A DNA stretch of 59,450 nucleotides from Gammaproteobacteria bacterium (GTDB taxonomy: Bacteria; Pseudomonadota; Gammaproteobacteria; Steroidobacterales; Woeseiaceae): positions 1 to 59,450 of the forward strand of contig JAUHZT010000004.1 of the NCBI GenBank assembly GCA_030425905.1, in the 5' to 3' direction. A program made the translations under genes and the position numbers. Positions 20,148 through 27,478 of this stretch are shown one piece after another. Position 1 is the first letter of the stretch. The number at the start of each line of letters is the position of its first letter. Under the pieces are notes generated by a model that worked only from the letters and a program-made list of their open reading frames with translations, had not been told where the DNA came from and did not search any database.

Positions 20148-20203
20148 CTGACAATTTTTGTCAGCAACTGACACAAAGTGCCGTTTTGTCGGCGAATTGT
20201 CAC
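20148..20203. promoter_or_regulatory. Probable PilR-binding region, TGTCA/TGACA repeats
   Basis: Within 56 bp there are two TGACA (20149, 20169), two TGTCA (20159, 20199) and one TGTCG (20187). The first pair forms a perfect 7-bp inverted repeat CTGACAA/TTGTCAG at 20148-20164. The region ends about 80 bp upstream of the sigma-54 promoter, where enhancer-bound activators normally sit. Pseudomonas PilR sites are rich in TGTC. Assignment to PilR is inferred from motif, place and neighbours. Confidence 0.7.
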
Positions 20204-20281
20204 ATCCCGCACCATCAAGCACACAGCCAGATTTAATAAAATAATTATCTAAAACAGCAACTTAAAGCCTGACCAGCAAAG

Positions 20282-20298
20282 TTGGCACGGGCATTGCT
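20282..20298 (+). promoter_or_regulatory. Sigma-54 promoter of pilA
   Basis: TTGGCACG, four bases, then TTGCT matches the -24/-12 consensus at every fixed position. The -24 GG is at 20284-20285 and the -12 GC at 20296-20297. Transcription should begin near 20309, giving a leader of about 56 nt before the pilin ATG. Confidence 0.93.
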
Positions 20299-20364
20299 TT
20301 TATCCCGGTACAGGCGATATCGCCGTACCTAGAAATACCATTCATTTTCATGGAGAGATACAAA

Positions 20365-20805
20365 ATGAAGAAGATCCAACAAGGTTTTACACTTATCGAA
20401 CTTATGATCGTTGTTGCGATCATCGGTATTCTGGCGGCCATCGCTATTCCTGCTTACCAGGACTACACGATCCGCGCACAAATTTCGGAAGGCCTGAGCC
20501 TGTCAGCCGCTGCCAAAGCTGCTGTCGCTGAGTTCTACCAGGACACCGGTGGCTACCCGACCGACAACAACGACGCTGGCCTTGCAGCCGCAGGGGCAAT
20601 TCAGGGTAAGTACGTCACACAGGTTGCAGTAGGTAACGCGGACGGAATTATTACAGTTACTTACGGTGGTGACGCAAACTCAAACATAAATGGCGCAACA
20701 CTGCAGCTGGCCGCAACTGATAACGGCGGCTCAATCGATTGGACCTGCACAGGCGTAAATATTCTCGGTGGAAACCCGAAATGGTTGCCAAACGCTTGTC
20801 GCTAA
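20365..20805 (+). CDS. pilA: Type IV major pilin PilA
   Basis: A 146-residue type IVa prepilin. A 7-residue leader MKKIQQG is cut before Phe by PilD, and the mature protein starts FTLIEL with the conserved Glu at position 5, followed by the hydrophobic polymerisation helix. Two C-terminal cysteines (WTC and the final NACR) should form the disulphide loop. The ATG at 20365 is chosen because it gives the short basic leader and has GGAGA ten bases upstream; an ATG 15 bases earlier overlaps that site. The sigma-54 promoter and a strong terminator show that it is transcribed alone at high level, as expected for the main fibre subunit. Confidence 0.95.
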   Translation: MKKIQQGFTLIELMIVVAIIGILAAIAIPAYQDYTIRAQISEGLSLSAAAKAAVAEFYQDTGGYPTDNNDAGLAAAGAIQGKYVTQVAVGNADGIITVTYGGDANSNINGATLQLAATDNGGSIDWTCTGVNILGGNPKWLPNACR

Positions 20806-20837
20806 AATAGGCGTTTCCAGAACTTAGCTGGAAGGCG

Positions 20838-20864
20838 AGGCCCCGGCTTGACCGGGGCCTTTTT
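20838..20864 (+). terminator. Intrinsic terminator of pilA
   Basis: A perfect 9-bp stem AGGCCCCGG/CCGGGGCCT with a CTTGA loop, then a T-run, 32 bases after the pilin stop codon. Confidence 0.93.
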
Positions 20865-20950
20865 GCTTGACCTAAACCTTAGCCAAGTAATTGTCAGATT
20901 TATAGAGTGCCTCTCGAACACGATGTCTGTGTCTGATAGCGGAGTCGAAA

Positions 20951-21442
20951 ATGCGAAAACACCAACTCGGTTTCACTTTGATTGAGCTCATGATTGTCGT
21001 CGCTATCATAGGCATTCTGGCCTCACTCGCTATTTCCGCCTACCAGACCTACACAATTCGAGCACAGATCAGCGAAGGGCTGAACATGGCTTCCGGGGCA
21101 AAAGTCCCGATAACCGATGCCTACACTAACGACGGTACCGCGCCGGTGGACCGAGCGGCGGCAGGGCTGACCCCGAACCCGGCCGACACCCGTGGCAACT
21201 ACGTAAGCCAGGTTGCGATTAGCAATGGTCGAGTCGACGTGACTTTCGGCGGACCAAAAGCGCACGCCGACATCGTAGGCGATACTCTTTCGCTGACACC
21301 TTACGAAACAGCCGGCAATACCATCGTCTGGCGCTGTGGCGCAGCGGGGATCCCCGCCGGTGGCGCGCTACTCAACGGCGGAGACGATCATCTACAGCCG
21401 ACCCTTGACGTCCGTTACCTGCCTTCAACCTGCCGCCAATAA
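20951..21442 (+). CDS. Second type IV pilin, PilA-like
   Basis: A 163-residue prepilin with leader MRKHQLG, mature start FTLIEL, Glu5 and a polymerisation helix almost identical to that of the first pilin. After about residue 55 the two diverge strongly. The two C-terminal cysteines (WRC and STCRQ) enclose a loop that is clearly longer than in the first pilin. A GGAG ribosome-binding site precedes the ATG. It has no sigma-54 promoter of the quality seen for pilA, and it lies behind the pilA terminator, so it should be expressed separately and perhaps at a lower level. It could be an alternative major pilin or a minor subunit. A decayed duplicate is unlikely, as the frame is intact. Confidence 0.88.
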   Translation: MRKHQLGFTLIELMIVVAIIGILASLAISAYQTYTIRAQISEGLNMASGAKVPITDAYTNDGTAPVDRAAAGLTPNPADTRGNYVSQVAISNGRVDVTFGGPKAHADIVGDTLSLTPYETAGNTIVWRCGAAGIPAGGALLNGGDDHLQPTLDVRYLPSTCRQ

Positions 21443-21449
21443 CCGGGCC

Positions 21450-21472
21450 GGCGGCCATAAACCGCCTTTTTT
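21450..21472 (+). terminator. Intrinsic terminator of second pilin gene
   Basis: A 5-bp GGCGG/CCGCC stem with a 7-base loop and a run of six T, starting 7 bases after the stop codon. Confidence 0.85.
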
Positions 21473-21478
21473 CACAGT

Positions 21479-21570
21479 TTTACTTAATGAAATTCCGCAT
21501 TTGTGATAAGGCGCACATAATGCAGTTGAATCGGGCACTTGGATCAGTGAGACTGTGACGCTTAAGTAAA
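21479..21570. repeat. 9-bp inverted repeat upstream of pilB
   Basis: TTTACTTAA at 21479-21487 and TTAAGTAAA at 21562-21570 are perfect inverted copies 74 bp apart. They flank the stretch between the pilin terminator and the pilB start, where the pilB promoter must lie. No function can be assigned from sequence. Confidence 0.4.
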
Positions 21571-21592
21571 CCCATCCCCAAGCATCACACTT

Positions 21593-23311
21593 ATGGCAGC
21601 AACGGCATCACAATCCAACCTGGCAGGCTTGCCACGACGCCTCGTGCAGGACGGGATTATTGCCGAAGAAAAGCTGACCGAAGCGACGGATGCCGCCCGC
21701 AAGGACAAGATTCCTCTAATCGCGTACCTTGTAAACCAGGAACTCGCGAACGCCCGGGCCATCGCGATAGCTGCCTCGCACGAGTTTGGCGTACCGCTGC
21801 TGGACCTCGATGCGCTTGAGGTCGATCTCGAAGTCGTTCGGTCCGTCGACCAGAAGCTGATCAACAAACACCGGGTGTTGCCGCTGGTCAAGCGCGGCCA
21901 GCGCCTGTTTCTCGGCATTTCAGACCCGACCAATCTTGCTGCAATCGATGAGATCAAGTTCCAGACGAGCTTGCGTATTGACCCGGTGGTGGTTGAGCAG
22001 GACAAACTCGAAGAAAAGATAACGCGCGCCATCGAGGCGGTCGACACGAGCATGTCGGATCTCGCGGATGATGACTTCGATCTTGAAAACCTGGACGTAT
22101 CCGGAGACCCGCAGGAAGACGAAGCCGTCACCCGCGACGATGTCGAAGATGCGCCCGTGGTGCGGTTCGTCAACAAGATATTGCTCGACGCGATTAATCG
22201 CGGTGCGTCGGACATACATTTCGAGCCTTATGAAAAACTGTTTCGTATTCGTACCCGGCTCGATGGCGTGTTGTCAGAGGTGGCACAACCACCGGTAGCA
22301 CTGGCGAATAAGCTGTGTGCGCGTCTCAAGGTGATGTCTCGCATGGACATCGCAGAGCGCCGCGTACCCCAGGATGGCCGCATCAAGATGCGCTTGTCGA
22401 AGAACCGCGCCATCGACTTTCGCGTCAACACCTGTCCCACGCTGTTTGGTGAAAAAATCGTCTTGCGTATCCTGGATCCGTCGAGCGCCAAGCTCGGTAT
22501 TGATGCGCTGGGTTACGAACAGCAACAAAAAGATCTGTACCTCAAGCACCTGAACAAGCCTTACGGCATGATCCTGGTCACGGGCCCAACCGGTTCCGGC
22601 AAAACCGTATCGCTGTACACGGGCCTGAATATCCTGAACACTGTTGATCGCAACATTTCAACGGCTGAAGACCCGGCGGAAATCAACCTTCCGGGGATCA
22701 ACCAGGTCAACGTCAACCCCAAAGTTGGCCTCACGTTTGCGTCAGCTTTGAAAGCTTTCCTGCGCCAGGACCCTGACGTCATCATGGTGGGTGAGATTCG
22801 AGACCTTGAGACCGCCGAGATCGCCATCAAGGCGGCGCAGACCGGTCACCTTGTTCTCTCGACGCTGCACACCAACGATGCACCAAAGACGCTGACCCGC
22901 CTCGTTGACATGGGCGTTAAGCCTTATGCAATTGCAACGTCTGTCAGCCTTATTATCGCCCAGCGTCTGGGGCGCAAATTGTGTGACAACTGCAAGGAAG
23001 TTAAAGACATCCCTGAGGAAGCGCTGCTCAAAGAAGGGTTCAGCAAAGAAGAACTCGAAGCTGGCGTTACCATATTCGGCCCCAAGGGCTGCAAACAGTG
23101 CAATGAAGGCTACAAGGGCCGCGTCGGTATTTTCCAGGTGATGGAAGTCTCGGAAGCCATGGGACGGATAATCATGGAAGGTGGCAATGCAATGCAGATA
23201 GCAGACCAGGCCAACGCTGAGGGCGTGCACGATTTACGTAAGGCAGGATTGAATAAAGTCAAGGAAGGGGTTACCAGCCTTGAAGAGATCAATCGGGTTA
23301 CAATTGAATGA
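21593..23311 (+). CDS. pilB: Type IV pilus assembly ATPase PilB
   Basis: A 572-residue GspE/PilB-family ATPase that powers pilus extension. The N-terminal MshEN-type domain (residues about 10-150) can bind cyclic-di-GMP in some relatives; this was not tested here. The motor core has Walker A GPTGSGKT at residues 331-338, Asp box and Walker B (DPDVIMVGEIRDLETAE), and the His box. A tetracysteine zinc site (CDNC, then CKQC) is in the C-terminal part and separates PilB from the retraction ATPase PilT. No pilT is present in the window. pilC follows after 48 bp. Confidence 0.97.
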   Translation: MAATASQSNLAGLPRRLVQDGIIAEEKLTEATDAARKDKIPLIAYLVNQELANARAIAIAASHEFGVPLLDLDALEVDLEVVRSVDQKLINKHRVLPLVKRGQRLFLGISDPTNLAAIDEIKFQTSLRIDPVVVEQDKLEEKITRAIEAVDTSMSDLADDDFDLENLDVSGDPQEDEAVTRDDVEDAPVVRFVNKILLDAINRGASDIHFEPYEKLFRIRTRLDGVLSEVAQPPVALANKLCARLKVMSRMDIAERRVPQDGRIKMRLSKNRAIDFRVNTCPTLFGEKIVLRILDPSSAKLGIDALGYEQQQKDLYLKHLNKPYGMILVTGPTGSGKTVSLYTGLNILNTVDRNISTAEDPAEINLPGINQVNVNPKVGLTFASALKAFLRQDPDVIMVGEIRDLETAEIAIKAAQTGHLVLSTLHTNDAPKTLTRLVDMGVKPYAIATSVSLIIAQRLGRKLCDNCKEVKDIPEEALLKEGFSKEELEAGVTIFGPKGCKQCNEGYKGRVGIFQVMEVSEAMGRIIMEGGNAMQIADQANAEGVHDLRKAGLNKVKEGVTSLEEINRVTIE

Positions 23312-23359
23312 GTTACGGGCAATCCGTAGACATTTGAACTCGGCTAATGGACGATAGAG

Positions 23360-24577
23360 ATGGCTGAAACAGCAATGATGAAGGTACCTTTCGTCTGGGA
23401 AGGCACTGACCGCAAGGGCAAGAAAGTCAAAGGGAAGTCACTGGCCGGTGACGAAGCGGCGGTGCGCGCGGACCTGCGCCGCCAGGGCGTGGTGCCGTCA
23501 CGAATCCGCAAGCAGCGCAAGAAGCTGTTCTCCGGCAGTGCCAAGATCACCACCGGCGATATCGCATTATTCAGCCGCCAGCTCGCGACGATGCTTGCGG
23601 CCGGCATACCACTTGTACAAGCTTTTGAGATTGTCGGTACCGGCCACGAAAACGCCGCAATGCAGAAGCTGATCCTGACGATTAAGGGCGACGTCGAAGG
23701 CGGCAGCTCGCTGGCCGAAGCCCTGGCGAAACACCCGCTTTATTTTGACGACCTCTTTGTCAATCTCGTCGAATCGGGTGAGCAGGCCGGCGCTCTTGAA
23801 ACATTGCTCGACAAGATTGCGACCTACAAGGAAAAAACAGAGGCCATCAAGAAAAAGATCAAGAAGGCACTGACCTACCCGGGCGCCGTGCTCGCCGTCG
23901 CATTCATTGTAACGACGATCTTGTTGATTTTCGTAATTCCGGCATTTGAAGACTTGTTCCAGGGTTTCGGTGCCGACCTGCCGAGCTTCACGCGCATGGT
24001 CATAGATCTCTCCCAATTCGTGCGGGAAAAGGGTTGGTTTCTCGCAATTATAATAGTTGCCGCAATCTCAGCATTCCTGTATTTCAAGAAGCGCTCGCGC
24101 CCTATGCGCCACTTCCTCGACCGCGCGGCGCTAAAAACTCCGGTGATCGGACCGATTCTGCAAAAAGCTGCCATCGCGCGCTATGCGCGGACCCTGTCAA
24201 CGATGTTCGCCGCTGGCGTGCCCCTGGTGGAAGCACTGGAGTCCGTATCCGGCGCAACGGGTAACATTGTTTACGAAGAGGGCGTCTTGCAGATGCGCGA
24301 CGAAGTCGCCACTGGCCAGCGGCTGCAGCAGTCGATGGAAAACACCGACCTGTTCCCGAACATGGTTATCCAGATGATTGCCGTTGGTGAAGAATCCGGC
24401 TCGCTCGACGAGATGTCGGGCAAGGTGGCCGACTTTTATGAAGAAGATGTGGACAACGCCGTGGACAACCTGAGCTCATTGCTCGAGCCGCTGATCATGG
24501 CCATTCTCGGCATACTCGTGGGCGGCCTCGTCGTCGCGATGTACTTGCCGATCTTCAAACTGGGCGCCGTGGTATAA
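23360..24577 (+). CDS. pilC: Type IV pilus inner-membrane platform protein PilC
   Basis: A 405-residue GspF/PilC-family protein with two cytoplasmic T2SSF domains, about residues 70-195 and 270-395. Membrane segments lie near residues 170-195, 225-245 and 375-400. It sits in the inner membrane and couples PilB to the growing pilus. The order pilB-pilC-pilD is standard. Confidence 0.97.
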   Translation: MAETAMMKVPFVWEGTDRKGKKVKGKSLAGDEAAVRADLRRQGVVPSRIRKQRKKLFSGSAKITTGDIALFSRQLATMLAAGIPLVQAFEIVGTGHENAAMQKLILTIKGDVEGGSSLAEALAKHPLYFDDLFVNLVESGEQAGALETLLDKIATYKEKTEAIKKKIKKALTYPGAVLAVAFIVTTILLIFVIPAFEDLFQGFGADLPSFTRMVIDLSQFVREKGWFLAIIIVAAISAFLYFKKRSRPMRHFLDRAALKTPVIGPILQKAAIARYARTLSTMFAAGVPLVEALESVSGATGNIVYEEGVLQMRDEVATGQRLQQSMENTDLFPNMVIQMIAVGEESGSLDEMSGKVADFYEEDVDNAVDNLSSLLEPLIMAILGILVGGLVVAMYLPIFKLGAVV

Positions 24578-24603
24578 CGCCGCGCGGCCAAGGCTTGCTT
24601 AAC

Positions 24604-24640
24604 AGCGGCGTTCGGAAAATACTCCGGACGCCGCTTTTTT
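24604..24640 (+). terminator. Intrinsic terminator after pilC
   Basis: A 12-bp stem, AGCGGCGTTCGG against CCGGACGCCGCT with one G-T pair, is followed by six T. It lies between pilC and pilD, so pilD probably has additional promoter input of its own. Confidence 0.88.
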
Positions 24641-24678
24641 ATTGCCACTAGATTCGCTGACCAGGCAGGAGAACCTGA

Positions 24679-25560
24679 ATGACCGCACTCCTGAGTACTT
24701 CACCCGCGCTCTTTATCGGAGTCGTGTTTATCCTTGCGCTGCTTATAGGCAGCTTTCTGAATGTGGTCATCTATAGGCTGCCGGTCATGATGGAGCGGGA
24801 ATGGCGCGAGCAGTGCGCCGAAATTGAAGGGTCTGCGCCAGCCGAACTGCCTGAGGATAAATTCAACCTTATCGTACCGCGATCACGCTGCCCGAATTGC
24901 GGCACCTTGATCAGTGCATGGCAAAACATCCCGGTTCTCAGTTACCTGCTGCTGCGCGGCCGTTGCGGCCACTGCAAAGCGGGGATATCCATTCGCTATC
25001 CCCTGGTAGAAGCGGTAACCGCCATTCTCGCCACCCTCGTCGCCTGGCGCTTTGGTTTCGGCTGGGAAGCACTGATGGGCATCGTGCTGACACTGATGCT
25101 GGTGCCGATCACGATGATCGATTTCGACCACCAGCTCATCCCCGATTCCATTGTGCTGCCATTGCTCTGGATCGGTCTGAGCATGAGTCTTTTCCACCCA
25201 CTGCCCGGCAGCGAGACGCTATTTATCAGCAGCCACGATGCCATCGTAGGCGCACTGGTCGGTTACCTTTCACTCTGGTCCTTCTACTGGCTGTTCAAGC
25301 TGCTGACCGGCAAAGACGGCATGGGCCACGGCGACTTCAAATTGCTCGCGGCTCTCGGTGCCTGGCTTGGCTACCAATACCTGTTCGCAATAGTCATCAT
25401 GTCCGCCGTTGTCGGGGCACTGCTTGGCATAGCGCTGATCCTGTTGCGCGGACGGGACCGACAGGTACCGATGCCATTCGGCCCCTTCCTCGCGGCTGCC
25501 GGCTGGCTCGTGATGATGTATGGTGACGAGTTGAAAGCGCTCTTACACATTCCTTTCTAG
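24679..25560 (+). CDS. pilD: Prepilin peptidase / N-methyltransferase PilD
   Basis: A 293-residue A24 family membrane protease that cuts prepilin leaders and methylates the new N-terminal Phe. The N-terminal cytoplasmic domain carries the zinc tetracysteine pair CPNC and CGHC near residues 73-100, which marks the bifunctional type. The two catalytic aspartates are in DFDHQLIPD near residue 150 and GHGDFK near 214. About eight hydrophobic segments are seen. It should process both pilins here and any type II secretion pseudopilins. coaE follows 9 bp later. Confidence 0.97.
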   Translation: MTALLSTSPALFIGVVFILALLIGSFLNVVIYRLPVMMEREWREQCAEIEGSAPAELPEDKFNLIVPRSRCPNCGTLISAWQNIPVLSYLLLRGRCGHCKAGISIRYPLVEAVTAILATLVAWRFGFGWEALMGIVLTLMLVPITMIDFDHQLIPDSIVLPLLWIGLSMSLFHPLPGSETLFISSHDAIVGALVGYLSLWSFYWLFKLLTGKDGMGHGDFKLLAALGAWLGYQYLFAIVIMSAVVGALLGIALILLRGRDRQVPMPFGPFLAAAGWLVMMYGDELKALLHIPF

Positions 25561-25569
25561 AAACAACCA

Positions 25570-26220
25570 ATGGCACGGCAAGACTCCAACGACATTCACC
25601 CCGCCCCAGGTCGGGCATTCAGGGTTGCATTGACCGGCGGCATTGCCAGCGGCAAATCCACGGTTGCCGAAATTTTTCGCGAACTCGGTGCGCAGATCAT
25701 CGACACGGACATCATCGCACGGGAGATTGTCCAGCCCGGCATGCCCGCGCTGGACCAGATACGGCATGAATTCGGCGACACGGTCTTTCAGGACAACGGT
25801 GAACTCGATCGAGCGGCACTGCGTCGCATTGTGTTTGCAGACGACGACGCTCGGCAGCGGCTCGAAGCTATCACGCACCCGCTGATTCAGGACGAGACCG
25901 TCAGGCAGGCCGCTCACGCGAGTGGCGACTATCAAATTATCGTGGTGCCCTTGCTGGTCAATTCGTCGCTGCGGGATTTCGTGGACCGTATCCTGGTAGT
26001 GGATTGCGACGAACAAACGCAGATCCAGCGTCTGATAGAACGCGACGCAGAGTCGGAAGGCCAGGCACGCCGCATGCTGGCGGCCCAGTCAACGCGCGAA
26101 GAGCGACTCGCCATCGCGGACGATGTGGTGCGCAATGAAGGCGGACGGACCGAGACTTTCGAGCAAGTTCAGACCCTGCACCGCAAGTACCTCGCACTGT
26201 CGGAAAATAGCGACAATTGA
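25570..26220 (+). CDS. coaE: Dephospho-CoA kinase
   Basis: A 216-residue P-loop kinase for the last step of CoA synthesis, phosphorylating the 3'-hydroxyl of dephospho-CoA. The P-loop GGIASGKST is near residue 23, and the substrate-binding DTD motif near residue 44. It follows pilD by 9 bp, and its stop overlaps the possible TTG start of the zapD frame. pilD-coaE-zapD is a common gammaproteobacterial unit. Confidence 0.96.
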   Translation: MARQDSNDIHPAPGRAFRVALTGGIASGKSTVAEIFRELGAQIIDTDIIAREIVQPGMPALDQIRHEFGDTVFQDNGELDRAALRRIVFADDDARQRLEAITHPLIQDETVRQAAHASGDYQIIVVPLLVNSSLRDFVDRILVVDCDEQTQIQRLIERDAESEGQARRMLAAQSTREERLAIADDVVRNEGGRTETFEQVQTLHRKYLALSENSDN

Positions 26221-26261
26221 AACGATTTGCCGGATTCCGCGCTGAAGCGCAGAATACGGCC

Positions 26262-27062
26262 ATGGCAAAACCTTCCTGGCATATGGTGGCAGACGTAGCA
26301 ACGAGCCAATCTTCTTATGAGCAGCCGCTCAGCGAACGCATGCGCACCTTTCTGCGCCTCGAATTCCTGTATCAGCAAATGCTGTACAACAACGATCAGG
26401 AAACCGACTGGGGCACACGCGCGACAATTTCCACGCTGCTAGAGATTCTTGCGATTCTCGCGCGCGGCGATATCCGCAGCGAGGTGCACAAGGAGCTCGA
26501 CTTCCAGCTTGCGACGTTACAGCGCTACCAGGCCATGCCTGGCGTTGACTCAAGCCGCCTGGATCGGCTTGTGCAGAATCTCGCCGAGAACAAGCAACAG
26601 GTCTCGGCGATTGGCACCGGGTTTCTGCAATCGCTTAAGGACTCGGATTTCCTGAATGCGATCAAACATCGCAGTGCGATCCCCGGTGGCACCTGCGAGT
26701 TCGACCTGCCCGAATACAGTCACTGGTTGCGCCAGCCGATTGAACGGCGCCAGCGTGACCTGCAAGTATGGGTCAACGACATTCGTCCTTTGTGTGATGC
26801 GGCGACGGAAGTCCTGTGGCTGATACGCGAGAGTGCGGAGCCCTGCGACAAGCTGGCCATCCATGGCATGTACCAGCACAACATGCAGAAAGACGTTAAT
26901 TGCCGCTTACTGCGCGTGGGTCTTGCTGACGGTTGTAACCTGTTCCCGGAAATCAGCGGCAGCCAGCACCGCTTCACCGTGCGCTTCCTGGAGTGGACTT
27001 CGATCGGTAGCCGTGCCGTACAAACCGGCAAGGACGTGCCGTTCGAACTGAGTATCTGCTAG
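26262..27062 (+). CDS. zapD: Cell division protein ZapD
   Basis: A 266-residue homologue of ZapD (YacF), a cytosolic protein that binds the FtsZ C-terminal tail and bundles FtsZ filaments at midcell. Conserved stretches include YEQPLSERMRTFLRLEFL near the N-terminus, IPGGTCEFDLP near residue 150, and LFPEISG near the C-terminus. The start is uncertain. The frame is open from a TTG at 26217, and ATG codons at 26262 and 26283 are both possible; none has a strong ribosome-binding site. The 26283 start is nearest to the length of the E. coli protein's N-terminus. The stop TAG shares a CTAG palindrome with the mutT stop on the other strand. The small yacG gene usually found beside zapD is missing. 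Confidence 0.88.
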   Translation: MAKPSWHMVADVATSQSSYEQPLSERMRTFLRLEFLYQQMLYNNDQETDWGTRATISTLLEILAILARGDIRSEVHKELDFQLATLQRYQAMPGVDSSRLDRLVQNLAENKQQVSAIGTGFLQSLKDSDFLNAIKHRSAIPGGTCEFDLPEYSHWLRQPIERRQRDLQVWVNDIRPLCDAATEVLWLIRESAEPCDKLAIHGMYQHNMQKDVNCRLLRVGLADGCNLFPEISGSQHRFTVRFLEWTSIGSRAVQTGKDVPFELSIC

Positions 27063-27478
27063 CGCGAGAGTTGCCTAGCTGCGACAGCTTCGCGCTCCTG
27101 CAATGCCGCTATCACCGGCTTGTCAGCGGGCAATAGGTCTGCATCGGCCAGGTCGGTTACCGCGACCCATTTAAGCTGCTGCCCCTCAAGCCCTGCCGGC
27201 TCATTGCGCCAGCCAGTCACGAGGTAGAAACGAATAGCGACGTGCTGGTCAGGGTAGTCGTGCTCAAGCCGCATAAAGAGCTCGCTCGCAAGCGGCTGCA
27301 CCCCGACTTCCTCTTCGAGTTCGCGCAGCAGGGCCGCTTCTGGCGCTTCGCCGGGTGCAATCTTGCCACCAGGGAACTCCCAGAGCCCGTGGAACGGACC
27401 ATCGTCGACACGCTCTGTAATCAGCACCCTGCCGCTGGCATCGCGCAGAATTCCAGCGACAACGTCGAGTCGAATCAA
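27059..27478 (-). CDS. mutT: 8-oxo-dGTP diphosphatase MutT (Nudix hydrolase)
   Basis: A 139-residue Nudix enzyme that removes oxidised dGTP from the nucleotide pool. The full Nudix box GX5EX7REUXEEXGU is present: GKIAPGE at about 40, then [16 protein letters not shown] just before is typical of MutT. The TTG at 27478 is chosen because it overlaps the secA stop as TTGA and places the first strand ([10 protein letters not shown]) where E. coli MutT begins. An ATG 51 bases upstream is in frame but lies inside the zinc-binding end of secA. secA-mutT is a conserved pair. Confidence 0.9.
   Translation of the reverse strand: MIRLDVVAGILRDASGRVLITERVDDGPFHGLWEFPGGKIAPGEAPEAALLRELEEEVGVQPLASELFMRLEHDYPDQHVAIRFYLVTGWRNEPAGLEGQQLKWVAVTDLADADLLPADKPVIAALQEREAVAARQLSR

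Noticed and set aside
20148-20164. Inverted repeat after pilR as a terminator
   Set aside because: The stem CTGACAA/TTGTCAG is AT-rich, with a T-only loop and no T-run after it. The same TGTCA elements recur nearby, so regulator sites fit better.
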